Positions 24,623 to 32,248 of a DNA stretch of 41,020 bases are shown piece by piece. A program made the position numbers and the translations under genes. The stretch lies in IMG/VR virus record IMGVR_UViG_3300007735_000728, positions 1 through 41,020 of that record. One strand, written 5' to 3'. Numbering within the stretch: position 1 is the stretch's first letter; every line of letters begins with the position of its first letter. The stretch comes from a virus. The notes under the pieces were generated by a model that did not search any database, was not told the origin of the DNA, and saw nothing but the letters and a program-made list of their open reading frames with translations.

Positions 24623-27482
24623 CGTCCATATCAGAAATGCGACGGCTTATCTTGAGAACTCCCACGCGCATCTGGGGTCCCTGCGTCTTAGCCGTCATGT
24701 CCTTCTTAGCCATATGCGACACGGTAAACTGCGCTGCCAACTGACGCTTAAAGTCGGCATACCCAAAACTCATTGATGAGCAGTAGGCTTTAAGCAGTTG
24801 TTCCTCAATATAGAAGTCTACGTGGTCTGGCGTGAATCCGTGCTCTACGCGTCCCATAATTTCTGAACGTGTTGTAGCTTTGTCAACTTCTCCACCCCCA
24901 CCCAGTTCTGCCAAGATGCCTGACTCCATGTTGCGGATGACAATAAAGTGCCCGTAGTTCTCGCGCACATATGAGTTGAGCACATCTTCTGCGTTGCGGG
25001 CGTTGGATTTAATGTTGCCCCGCATCGAGGACACAACTTTCTTCAAGCACGCAATCACTGGCTTAACTGGGATGTTCACAATGCCAGCGTCCCCCATAAT
25101 GATCGCCGCTGTGACGATGGTGCCGATGCCCGCCATCCAGAAACGCTCGTCGTTGGTAGCCCCGAACTCCTTGTACATCTGTGTGACTGACTCAGGTACT
25201 AGCGTATGCAGACGATCTAGGTTGTCCACCATGTACTGCGACAGCATGTGTCCTGCTACTGCGTAGTTGTTGTGCAAAGACTTGATGATCTCAATCTCGT
25301 ATGGCTCCCAAGTTAACTCTTGGGTCAAAATAAATTCCAGCAAACGGCGCAACTCGCCTTCAGACGAGTGCTTGCGTCCACCAGTCAAGCCGTCTACCAC
25401 GTGGGTATTGGATGACATGATCGCGTTGGTCATCCATGTGGATAGGTTGATACGCTCCTTGTTAGCGCCTGACTCCATACGCTCCTTGCCCCGACCCTCT
25501 GTCATATCCAGTAGGAACTCAGGCAACCATTCAAAGTTAGCGCGGTTCTTGCTGGTCAACTCGTCCGTTATCAGGGGCATACTGCACAGCAATCCAAGGC
25601 GCTGTTGCATGGCCACGGGCGAAGTGCTCTTGCCCGTTCTGTAGTGGACTGGGTGACCCCAGATAGAAGCGGCAGCCTCAAGCGCCAACGACTTGCCTGT
25701 GCCTGACTCGGTTGAACCGCAGTGGTATGTAATGCCGTAGATACCTGTGAAGCGCATCAACGGGGCGCTGGCTCCAGCCAACAAAATCGTCAGGTGATCC
25801 CACATCCCCTTCTTGACCAGCATCTGCACAAATGAGCGCCATGCCTCAATCGTTCCTGTGGGTTTGGTGTTGGATACGATGTTCTCCAAGCCGGGCATAG
25901 GCACGGATACTGGGGGTAAACCCTTAGAGAAAATCTTGCCAGCAAACACGAACGTATCGTTCTCTTGCCAGCCGTAGTTAGTGGGTACTCTCACGGGAGC
26001 CTTTCCTGTGCTTGCCTGTTCGACACAAGCCCGCACATAATCAAATAAGTTTTTGTCATTGCCCGCACCATACGAAGCAATAATGTTTTGAAGCGCAAGC
26101 GCTTTGACGGTTTCGTCTTTACTGACTACCGCCTTCTGTGACATGGTGACTGTCTCCACCCCATCAGGGCGTAGGCTCAGCATATGCACCGTGTGCTCCC
26201 CGTTGTGCCGCAAGATGTCCACCACAAATAACTCGTGGGGCAAGATCATGATCTGGCGCTTGGTCTTGTTGCCTTCGGCATCCACATCTTCTTTCTCCAT
26301 AAATACCCCACCCCGTGCACCATAGGCATAGCCTTTGGGAGGGGTGGGGCGAAGGACTTTACGAACTTCCTCGTTTATGGATGGGCTGTCCGTGGTTACA
26401 TGGACTTCGATCTCTTTAACCGATGTGTCTAGCATCAGTTCTCGTCCAAGCGCTAGTGGGTTGGTTATCTTGCCAAAGTGTTGACACCCGTCACATACGC
26501 CCGGGTTCTCGCTATCGAACTTGATACAGGGATAGGGTCCCTTAATCTCTGCCAGCTTCTGGTGCATGCGCTCTTCGGTGTAGGGGTGCAACTCGGTCAA
26601 CCATATGGCGGCCTTCGGTGCGTCCTGACACTTCTGTGCAATGCTCAACCACCCACGCCACAACGGCTCCATGCCCTCGTCACTAGCGTTCTCTGCGTAG
26701 TAGCGTAACTGTGCACATCCCGTGCCGTCCTTGGTGCGCTTCAAGATTTTGGCGAACTTAGTCGTGCTGTTCTCGAACAGCGTCACGGCAGTCGTTGATG
26801 GTTGTACAACTGGGGCGTTGGTTGGGCGTTTGCCCGGAATGGCTGACGCTGTCGGTGCTGGTGCAATACTCTTTAACTGGCTCACTACGTGAGCTTTCAA
26901 ACTCTCAAAGTTAAATATGTCACCCTCTGCCAGCAGTCTGACTGGGCGTGGGGTTTCGTACTTCTTCTTAAAGTTGGTCGTCTCGGGTATGCGTAACACG
27001 CGGGCGGCGTCAGCCGTCACGGTCATGTCGATGCTTAGCTTTTGTTGCTTGCACAGGCGTTTAAAGTTCTCGGCAAGGGGCTTCCACTCCTCAATCTCGA
27101 CGGCTTCTTCAAACGGCCAGTAGCAATGCAGTCCACCACCAGAGCCGACAATCCACGGGCTACCAAGTATGTCCAACCCAGTTTCGGCAAGGAACGCTTT
27201 GAGCGCGTATGCTGCTTGCTTCTTGGTGGCGTAGCCGTCCATGTCAATGAACAGCGCCTTGATAAAGCGGGCGTTCTCGGCCTTGCGTTTATTGTTCTCA
27301 TCAAAGGTAGCCAGCGCAAAGAAGACATCGCATTCGTTGGCAACCCAAGTGTCCACCTTGGGGTAGAAATCGTCCAAGTGCTCGACGAATAGGTGCTCTT
27401 TTTTCTTAGTTAACTCTGCCGCGCAGTAACTTCCGTGACCCGCAGACGGCAAAACAACCGCAAGGAATTCAAGCGGATTCAT
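24585..27482 (-). CDS. Primase-helicase (AEP primase + SF3/DUF927-like helicase)
   Basis: 965 aa, ATG preceded by AAGGACTTAA. The N-terminal ~250 residues are an archaeo-eukaryotic primase (prim-pol) domain: metal-binding D80 and D82 in LFIDMDG, then H119 in GSGGGLHCYW, and DMTVTADAARVLRIP. A Cys-rich patch PGVCDGCQHFG lies near residue 350. The C-terminal half is an AAA+ helicase resembling DUF927 with Walker A GSTESGTGKS at about residue 590 and Walker B-like PLITDEL about 50 residues later. It would prime and unwind at the phage fork together with the family A polymerase encoded 5 kb upstream. The 3' end overlaps the small gene at 24410-24622. Confidence 0.85.
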   Translation of the reverse strand: MNPLEFLAVVLPSAGHGSYCAAELTKKKEHLFVEHLDDFYPKVDTWVANECDVFFALATFDENNKRKAENARFIKALFIDMDGYATKKQAAYALKAFLAETGLDILGSPWIVGSGGGLHCYWPFEEAVEIEEWKPLAENFKRLCKQQKLSIDMTVTADAARVLRIPETTNFKKKYETPRPVRLLAEGDIFNFESLKAHVVSQLKSIAPAPTASAIPGKRPTNAPVVQPSTTAVTLFENSTTKFAKILKRTKDGTGCAQLRYYAENASDEGMEPLWRGWLSIAQKCQDAPKAAIWLTELHPYTEERMHQKLAEIKGPYPCIKFDSENPGVCDGCQHFGKITNPLALGRELMLDTSVKEIEVHVTTDSPSINEEVRKVLRPTPPKGYAYGARGGVFMEKEDVDAEGNKTKRQIMILPHELFVVDILRHNGEHTVHMLSLRPDGVETVTMSQKAVVSKDETVKALALQNIIASYGAGNDKNLFDYVRACVEQASTGKAPVRVPTNYGWQENDTFVFAGKIFSKGLPPVSVPMPGLENIVSNTKPTGTIEAWRSFVQMLVKKGMWDHLTILLAGASAPLMRFTGIYGITYHCGSTESGTGKSLALEAAASIWGHPVHYRTGKSTSPVAMQQRLGLLCSMPLITDELTSKNRANFEWLPEFLLDMTEGRGKERMESGANKERINLSTWMTNAIMSSNTHVVDGLTGGRKHSSEGELRRLLEFILTQELTWEPYEIEIIKSLHNNYAVAGHMLSQYMVDNLDRLHTLVPESVTQMYKEFGATNDERFWMAGIGTIVTAAIIMGDAGIVNIPVKPVIACLKKVVSSMRGNIKSNARNAEDVLNSYVRENYGHFIVIRNMESGILAELGGGGEVDKATTRSEIMGRVEHGFTPDHVDFYIEEQLLKAYCSSMSFGYADFKRQLAAQFTVSHMAKKDMTAKTQGPQMRVGVLKISRRISDMDDEAKNTLSVESA

Positions 27483-27499
27483 TTAAGTCCTTGGGTTGA

Positions 27500-27682
27500 T
27501 TACAGGAAGAGGTCTTTTTGCGCGGGGTCTTTTGGTGGGAACTCGTCCAACGGTGCAAGCGCCGTGAAGCGCCTAAGCAGTTCGTGTTGGAACGCAGTGG
27601 GCAAATCTTCTCTGTCAAGAATTAACGCACATTGGTTGATGAGTTCGCTGTTGGTCAAGTTTCTAGGTTGAAAACTTTGCAT
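27500..27682 (-). CDS. Unrecognised small protein between HTH and primase genes
   Basis: 60 aa starting at ATG 27682 (MQSFQPRNLTNSELINQCAL), which has GGAGAG four bases upstream; an in-frame TTG at 27694 would add four residues but destroys this SD spacing. The product is mostly helical, with a leucine-rich core (HELLRRFTALAPLDE) and a polar, acidic-basic end (PKDPAQKDLFL). It overlaps the 3' end of the HTH gene by 28 bases and is followed after 17 bases by the primase gene. No function recognised. Confidence 0.6.
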   Translation of the reverse strand: MQSFQPRNLTNSELINQCALILDREDLPTAFQHELLRRFTALAPLDEFPPKDPAQKDLFL

Positions 27683-27933
27683 GTTTCTCTCCAAGCCTCG
27701 TCGGCTGATTTTGATTTTTGTAATATTTCGAGCAGGACTTCTGCGCGGTACACGTAGGCGGGGAAGATGTCCTTACCCAAGAACCAGTTGTACACAGTTT
27801 GGCGCGTGACACCCAAGGCTTTGGATATACGCACGACCGAGAAGTCATGGTGAATCGCCCAACGCCCAAGCTGGGTTCCCAGCGACTTGGGCGTCTTCGC
27901 AATTTCGTCAATGATTTTTTGTGAATATGGCAT
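27655..27933 (-). CDS. Cro/XRE-like helix-turn-helix regulator
   Basis: 92 aa. Residues 31-52 (FSVVRISKALGVTRQTVYNW) form a clear helix-turn-helix: the ISKALGVTRQTVYNWFLG pattern is that of Cro/XRE DNA-binding domains (A-x-x-x-G turn, recognition helix TRQTVYNW). The rest is helical (AEVLLEILQKSKSADEAWRE). The length suits a single-domain dimeric repressor or activator. No good SD precedes ATG 27933, so expression may be low or depend on read-through. It is the only obvious sequence-specific regulator in the window and a candidate for binding the dyads at 29406 and 39120. Confidence 0.8.
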   Translation of the reverse strand: MPYSQKIIDEIAKTPKSLGTQLGRWAIHHDFSVVRISKALGVTRQTVYNWFLGKDIFPAYVYRAEVLLEILQKSKSADEAWRETCKVFNLET

Positions 27934-27958
27934 GTTGTGAGGTGGGGGTACTCGCTAC

Positions 27959-27979
27959 GTCCAACAGTCAGGAGTCCAA
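27959..27979. promoter_or_regulatory. Direct repeat GTCCAA in the gap before the HTH gene
   Basis: The 85-base gap 27934-28018 holds GTCCAA twice, 15 bases start to start, (- strand: TTGGAC-N9-TTGGAC), and a TCTAGA site next to it. Gaps this long are rare in this arm. It could be an operator for the HTH protein; no convincing promoter elements were found here. Confidence 0.25.
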
Positions 27980-28018
27980 TCTAGACCTGTCAGCATCCGC
28001 TTTCCCCCCGAATCCTTT

Positions 28019-28969
28019 TTAGTCTTCGTCGTCCCACGCGCCAACTACGTCAGCGAGTGACTTCTTGCCGGGCACGGCGCTAGGCTTCTTCTCTTCCTTG
28101 CGCACGGTTGGTTCCTCATCGTCCTCTACAGGCTCTGCCTTGGGCTTGGCTTTGGCCTTGGGTGCTGGCGCTGGAGCCTCGTCATCTTCCTCAACCACAG
28201 GGGCTTTAGCCTTGGGGGCTGCGCCCTTGAGCGAGTCAGCAGGCTTGCCGTCTTGGGTAGCCACATTCAGCACGACTGCCTTGGCCGCATCGTCTGTTGC
28301 ACCTTGCTTGGTAGCCAACTCATACTCTTCGTCAGTTAGCCAACGCATAGCCTTGAAGAACAACTTAGGCGCTTCGGCTTTAGTGTCGAACTTCATGCGG
28401 GTCACGACCATGCTGGGGTCAACAGACTGCGCCACCAACCAACGGGCATACGCTTGGAGTGGGCGGTTCTCGCCGTCTTCCTTGCCGAATATGGATGTAG
28501 CGGGCAGAGCCAACTGCATCACGTCACCCTCGACGTTGTTAGCCAAGACCACAGCAAGACGCTGTTGGTAACGGCAAGCACGGCTTTGACCATTGCCAGA
28601 ACCCGCCACGTTTTGTGGGCAACTTGCACACGTGTCGGACTGTGCGTTCTTGGACTTGGGGTCAGGCTTGTCACCGTCGTTAGACCAGCAGTCAGGGGCG
28701 GCGGCTGTCTCGCCATCGTACTTGGCCATGTAGAAGGTACGTGCGACTTTAGGCGCGGCCTTGACGATCACTACATCGAGGAAGCGCTCGTCGATAGCGG
28801 CAACTTCCTTGCCACCAGACAAGAGACGGAACACACCGCCCTTGATAGATATACGCTTGCCAGCGTTACCCGCGCCACCACCGGCTAGGGCTTTGGCTAC
28901 GTCAGAGAGTTCGCCTGTGCGTGCAAAGGCGGGGAGTTTGGATGGATTAAATACTGCTACGTTGCTCAT
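28019..28969 (-). CDS. ssDNA-binding-like protein with Cys4 site and acidic tail
   Basis: 316 aa. Residues ~35-225 are a folded domain with beta strands (GGVFRLLSG, FLDVVIVKAAPKVARTFY) and a likely zinc site: C94, C114 and C117 (TCASCPQN), C132 (ACRYQQRLAVVL). Residues ~240-300 are an Ala/Pro/Lys/Glu-rich, flexible and alternately charged linker, and the protein ends in an acidic, aromatic tail (DVVGAWDDED). Zinc-containing core, disordered linker and acidic-aromatic tip are hallmarks of phage ssDNA-binding proteins (T4 gp32, T7 gp2.5), where the tip recruits polymerase and helicase. It lies between the helicase and primase genes, which supports the call; the family itself is not certain. Confidence 0.65.
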   Translation of the reverse strand: MSNVAVFNPSKLPAFARTGELSDVAKALAGGGAGNAGKRISIKGGVFRLLSGGKEVAAIDERFLDVVIVKAAPKVARTFYMAKYDGETAAAPDCWSNDGDKPDPKSKNAQSDTCASCPQNVAGSGNGQSRACRYQQRLAVVLANNVEGDVMQLALPATSIFGKEDGENRPLQAYARWLVAQSVDPSMVVTRMKFDTKAEAPKLFFKAMRWLTDEEYELATKQGATDDAAKAVVLNVATQDGKPADSLKGAAPKAKAPVVEEDDEAPAPAPKAKAKPKAEPVEDDEEPTVRKEEKKPSAVPGKKSLADVVGAWDDED

Positions 28970-28977
28970 TTAGTTTC

Positions 28978-29385
28978 TCACTTTGCTGAAGGTTTGCGTA
29001 CCGAAATGTCATACTCCGAGTTAGAGTTCAGACCCGGCGGTACGACACCGGGGTTTTCTTCTAGGAACTGCTTCATGTTGGTCTGGGCAATCCGCTTCTC
29101 GAACAAGTCGAGCGCATCGTGCTCCATCACAAATTTCTTGAATGAGTCCCAGTCGGCTGTCGAGTAGCGTGTCTTCACAGACAACACTACTGTGCCTTGG
29201 TCAGTGCGAACAGACGTTACGCCAAGTGCTTGCATCTGTTCTTTCATAGCGTTCTTGATCTCTTCTTGCTGAGCCTTGAGCAACTCCACTTGCGTGTCGT
29301 ACTCGCGGGTCAGTTCCGAAATCTGGTCGCGCATTTTGCGGTAGACCTTTGCTAGTTTGTCGAGTGGTATTTGTTGTTCACTCAT
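28978..29385 (-). CDS. Coiled-coil protein of unknown function in the replication operon
   Basis: 135 aa, SD AGGAG eight bases before ATG. Residues 1-52 are charged helix, probably a coiled coil (KLAKVYRKMRDQISELTREY, LLKAQQEEIKNAMKEQM). Residues 53-70 form a beta hairpin (VTSVRTDQGTVVLSVKTRY), and the rest is a small domain (DWDSFKKFVMEHDALDLFE) with polar C-terminus. It resembles small phage proteins found next to recombination ssDNA-binding proteins, but I cannot name it. First gene after a promoter-containing gap (29386-29455) and followed after 8 bases by the ssDNA-binding-like gene, so the two are probably co-expressed. Confidence 0.6.
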   Translation of the reverse strand: MSEQQIPLDKLAKVYRKMRDQISELTREYDTQVELLKAQQEEIKNAMKEQMQALGVTSVRTDQGTVVLSVKTRYSTADWDSFKKFVMEHDALDLFEKRIAQTNMKQFLEENPGVVPPGLNSNSEYDISVRKPSAK

Positions 29386-29405
29386 TGTTGTTTTCTCCTG
29401 ATGTT

Positions 29406-29421
29406 TGTCTAAGGTTTGACA
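29406..29421. promoter_or_regulatory. Operator-like 16-bp dyad, copy 1
   Basis: TGTCTAAGGTTTGACA; 6 of 8 half-site positions are symmetric. It lies just downstream of the -10 box of the promoter before 29385. A closely similar dyad lies at 39120-39135. Confidence 0.4.
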
Positions 29422-29448
29422 GTGTACATGAAATTAAAGTAATTGCAA
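29421..29448 (-). promoter_or_regulatory. Sigma70-like promoter before the 29385 gene
   Basis: Read on the - strand: -35 TTGCAA (29448-29443), 16-base spacer, -10 TACACT (29426-29421), about 36 bases before ATG 29385. Moderate match to consensus (each box 4 of 6). It lies in a 70-base gap, one of the longest in this arm. Confidence 0.45.
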
Positions 29449-29455
29449 ACTCCTT

Positions 29456-31018
29456 TCAAGATTTAATTTCGCTCTCAAATAACTGGGTTAATAGTGAGTG
29501 GTCGCTCACCTTGGAAGTCAATGCTTTAAACATCTTCTTCTCTATCGGGCTACTCTCTATGTGCATAACAGTAACCTTGTCGGATGTCTGACCCTTGCGA
29601 TCAGCACGCGCAATACACTGGATGTACTGCTCCACTGACATCAATGGGCCATAGAACACAACTGTGTCAGCGGCAGTCAAAGTAATGCCGTGTGCAGTTG
29701 CTTGCGGTTGCATCACAAGGATGCGGGGTTCGGGGTCGTTCTGGAATCTGCGGATGATGTCACCACGCTTGGATGCCGGCACGTCCCCACGAATCATTTC
29801 GGCTGCTATGCCTTGCTTGTTGAGGTGGTTAATGATGGCGTCGATACTGCTTGTAAACATAGCAAACACAATCACCTTGCGCGAAGTCTCTTCCAAGATT
29901 TCTTCTAGCACCGACAGGCGAGGCGTTGCGTCAAACTCCACCACCTCACCATCATCGGTGTAGGCAGCACCACAGGAAATTTGCAACAGCTTGGACACGC
30001 CTGCCGCCGCATTGACTGCGCTGATCGTCTCGCCTGCGGCTTGGATGAGCATGCGCTCCTTGAGCAACTCGTAGTATTTCTTTTGCTGTGGTGTTAGGGG
30101 CACCTCGCGGGTCATGGTGATGACGGGCGGTAAGTCCAAGCATTGGTCTTTGGTGAACCTAATAGCGGGTTGTAGCGCGGCATGGACTGTCTCGGTAGCG
30201 TTAGCCTTTGGTGCCCACTTGAACTGGGTAATTTTGTTCATCACTTGATCACGCCAAGCAGTAAAGAATCGAGGCACGTTGTTGGGGTTGACCAACTTAG
30301 CCAAGCCATACGCATCGGCTGGCGACTGTGAGGCGGGTGTGCCCGTCATCATCCACAACAAAGTATCGGGCTTGATGATTGACTGCAACGCCTTCCAGCG
30401 TCTGGTGGTCACGGTCTTGTATGCGTTGGCCTCGTCCACAATAACTAAGTCAAACTTGCCGTTGGCATTGACCTCGTCTGCAATTAAGTTAAGCCCTTCG
30501 TAATTTGTGATGACGAAGTCGTAGTTCTGCTGAACCATCTCGATGCGCCGTGCCGCCTGTGGGTGGTGGGCAATGACTGCGCTACGGTGGATGATGCTAG
30601 CGTTTAAGTCCTGCATCCACGCTGACTGCATGATTGACAAGGGGCACAGAATTAAACAGCGACGCACCTCACCGCGTTGCATCAAGTAGTCAGCCGCCCA
30701 TAGTGCAGACAACGTCTTGCCCGTGCCGGGCTCGGAGAACACGAACGCTTTGCGATGTAGTGTGAGGAACGCAGACGTTTCGATCTGATGTGCCATAGGT
30801 TTGTAGCGACCCGGCCAGTTGTAGCGTCTGGTGATGGGTGAGGGGACGTTCTTGACCCCCATATTTTTTAATACCCGCGCCTCGTCCAGCCCCCAGAAGA
30901 CAGCGACATCTGCAGAGCCGTCAGCGTATTGCTCAACGATTTGACTGCGTGGGATGATGCTGTATTTGTCTGGGCTTCTGGTTCGTAGTAAGAGTGCTTT
31001 GTCTTCGATGATTTCCAT
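29456..31018 (-). CDS. SNF2/SF2-family DNA helicase
   Basis: 520 aa, an SF2 enzyme with both RecA-like lobes. Motif Q region YKPMAHQIET (72-81), Walker A EPGTGKT (96-102), motif Ia LILCPLSIM, motif II DEAN at 195-198 (VIVDEANAYK), motif III TGTP 225-228, and in lobe 2 KVIVFAMFTSS, then motif V/VI TAADTVVFYGPL and QCIARADRKGQ. The QxxARxxRxGQ form of motif VI is typical of SNF2-type translocases. Many phages carry such short SNF2 proteins next to polymerase, probably for strand displacement, recombination or removal of bound proteins. DEAN in place of DEAH is a small variant. Length (520) is that of a minimal two-lobe enzyme. Confidence 0.9.
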   Translation of the reverse strand: MEIIEDKALLLRTRSPDKYSIIPRSQIVEQYADGSADVAVFWGLDEARVLKNMGVKNVPSPITRRYNWPGRYKPMAHQIETSAFLTLHRKAFVFSEPGTGKTLSALWAADYLMQRGEVRRCLILCPLSIMQSAWMQDLNASIIHRSAVIAHHPQAARRIEMVQQNYDFVITNYEGLNLIADEVNANGKFDLVIVDEANAYKTVTTRRWKALQSIIKPDTLLWMMTGTPASQSPADAYGLAKLVNPNNVPRFFTAWRDQVMNKITQFKWAPKANATETVHAALQPAIRFTKDQCLDLPPVITMTREVPLTPQQKKYYELLKERMLIQAAGETISAVNAAAGVSKLLQISCGAAYTDDGEVVEFDATPRLSVLEEILEETSRKVIVFAMFTSSIDAIINHLNKQGIAAEMIRGDVPASKRGDIIRRFQNDPEPRILVMQPQATAHGITLTAADTVVFYGPLMSVEQYIQCIARADRKGQTSDKVTVMHIESSPIEKKMFKALTSKVSDHSLLTQLFESEIKS

Positions 31019-31032
31019 TTGCTTCTCTGATG

Positions 31033-31272
31033 TTATTTGTTATCGCCTTCGTTCGCTTTCTTTGCGCGTAATCGAAGATTGCCTGACGTTGACTTGCCAC
31101 CCTTGCGCAGTGGCTTGATGTGGTCGATGTCTTTGCCTGCTCTGTCTATGCCCTTCTTGTCATACATACGACGCGCACGCTGGCGCTCATGCTGATCTGA
31201 TCCGGGTCCCGACTTGCCTGTTTGCAAGTCGCGTTGGTACTCCGCTTTGTAGTCGCGTTTACGTGTTGCCAT
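31033..31272 (-). CDS. Small HNH-like endonuclease
   Basis: 79 aa from ATG 31272, which has AAGGAG eight bases upstream; a longer frame up to 31350 exists but would overlap the previous gene and lacks an SD. The first 45 residues are very basic (RKRDYKAEYQRDLQ, HERQRARRMYDKKG). Residues ~47-79 have a compact HNH pattern, DIDHIKPLRKGGKSTSGNLR, then AKKANEGDNK: DHI with the metal-binding/catalytic His, GG, and NL before an Asn. Small HNH proteins in phages nick or cut DNA in packaging, replication or homing. Position between the Cas4-like and helicase genes suits a replication role. Confidence 0.7.
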   Translation of the reverse strand: MATRKRDYKAEYQRDLQTGKSGPGSDQHERQRARRMYDKKGIDRAGKDIDHIKPLRKGGKSTSGNLRLRAKKANEGDNK

Positions 31273-31273
31273 G

Positions 31274-31939
31274 CTAGTGCTCCTTATGAAATTCGCATGA
31301 TTTGACTGGGCACCATCCGCATAGCGGGGTGCGGTTTGGGTTCCATACATCAGCGTCCATCGAGGCCGCTATGCGTCCGACTCGCTCACGGTATTTCCAC
31401 CACTCAGGGTCGGCTTCGTCTACTGTCATTGTGTGCTTGACCATATCATTCTTGACCACAAAGAGCAGTGCTGACTTAACTTCGCGAATGTGTGGGAAGT
31501 TGGCGAACACCATGAGCGACATAAGTTTAAGTTGTTCTCGATCAGGGTACTTGTTGTTGCCCGTCTTGTAGTCAACCACCCATGCGGTCAGGTTGTCGTC
31601 GTCCACTATCAACAAGTCAGCCACACCTCGCACCCATACGTTTTTGTCGAACCAGCCGGTAGGCTGTAGGTCTTCGGTGAGCGCCATCTGATACTCAACT
31701 AACTTGCGACCGGGCTTGGCCATCAGTGCGTCCAGCGTGTCCTTGATGAACTCAAACTGTTCGGGCAACGGCTCGCCTTTACCAACATAATCTTCGGCTG
31801 CCTTGTGCAACTCCTTGCCATATAGCACGGCTTCGGTTTCTTTGAAGGGGTACTTCTTGAGAATCTTTACCTCGTGGTAACGGCGGGCGCAGCCCTCGTA
31901 GTCTTTAAGGGAGCTGTGGCTCCAAACAACTTTAGTCAT
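31274..31939 (-). CDS. PD-(D/E)XK nuclease, Cas4/RecB-like with 4-Cys cluster
   Basis: 221 aa. RecB-family core: conserved GxxxH (G41-H45, LYGKELHKA), D108 in RGVADLLIV, D123 and K125 in VVDYKTG, then Q136 (DREQLKLMSLM). Four cysteines frame the core: C17 (DYEGCARRY) and C207, C210, C215 (LCGWCPVKSCEFH) in the C-(n)-CxxC-x4-C arrangement of iron-sulphur-containing Cas4, AddB and related exonucleases. The expected activity is Fe-S-dependent DNA exonuclease, used for end processing or recombination, and perhaps for degrading host DNA. Its start overlaps the stop of the upstream metallopeptidase gene (ATGA). Confidence 0.85.
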   Translation of the reverse strand: MTKVVWSHSSLKDYEGCARRYHEVKILKKYPFKETEAVLYGKELHKAAEDYVGKGEPLPEQFEFIKDTLDALMAKPGRKLVEYQMALTEDLQPTGWFDKNVWVRGVADLLIVDDDNLTAWVVDYKTGNNKYPDREQLKLMSLMVFANFPHIREVKSALLFVVKNDMVKHTMTVDEADPEWWKYRERVGRIAASMDADVWNPNRTPLCGWCPVKSCEFHKEH

Positions 31940-32241
31940 TCAAATCTCGCTGTCTCTATTGCTTTGTTTAATCGCTTGGCAAAGCCAGTTACGAAACGCT
32001 CGTTGCGGTTTAAGGTGTCATACCCCATGTCGTTGAGTATTGCGTGGACTAACTCGTGCCAGAACGTATCGTTAACATCCGTGGTTGCAAACTTCTTGCC
32101 TGTCTGTGTGCTTGTTAAGCCGATTTTGATCTTCTGTTCAGGGTAATAAACCTTGCCCATGTAACCTTTCTCGACCATAGCTTCGACAACCTCGACGCTG
32201 TACCACTTGTTACCAACTCTAATTTTCTTTGGTAGTTGCAT
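31936..32241 (-). CDS. Small HExxH zinc metallopeptidase (SprT/phage zincin-like)
   Basis: 101 aa, ATG with AGGAG. Residues 60-68 (FWHELVHAI) are a consensus HExxH zincin helix: H62, E63, H66. NERFVTGFAKRL follows with E81 as likely third zinc ligand, the order found in short phage and SprT-like proteins. Length is just enough for a minimal zincin with the N-terminal strands (KIRVGNKWYSVEVVE and KVYYPEQKIKIG). It may cleave a host or phage protein, or protein-DNA crosslinks as SprT-type enzymes do; the substrate is unknown. It lies in the replication operon between polymerase and Cas4-like nuclease. Confidence 0.8.
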   Translation of the reverse strand: MQLPKKIRVGNKWYSVEVVEAMVEKGYMGKVYYPEQKIKIGLTSTQTGKKFATTDVNDTFWHELVHAILNDMGYDTLNRNERFVTGFAKRLNKAIETARFE

Positions 32242-32248
32242 GCTTCTC

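Noticed and set aside
28065-28571. 168-aa + strand reading frame inside the ssDNA-binding-like gene
   Set aside because: It is a low-complexity Ala/Ser-rich mirror of the Ala/Pro/Glu linker on the - strand; no SD, and the - strand gene is clearly coding.
29416-29445. A + strand promoter TTGACA-17-GTAATT
   Set aside because: It would read antisense into the helicase gene, and the -10 box is poor; the TTGACA is better explained as part of the dyad.
31273-31350. Longer N-terminus of the HNH-like protein (start 31350)
   Set aside because: It would overlap the Cas4-like gene by 77 bases without an SD; ATG 31272 has AAGGAG at eight bases.
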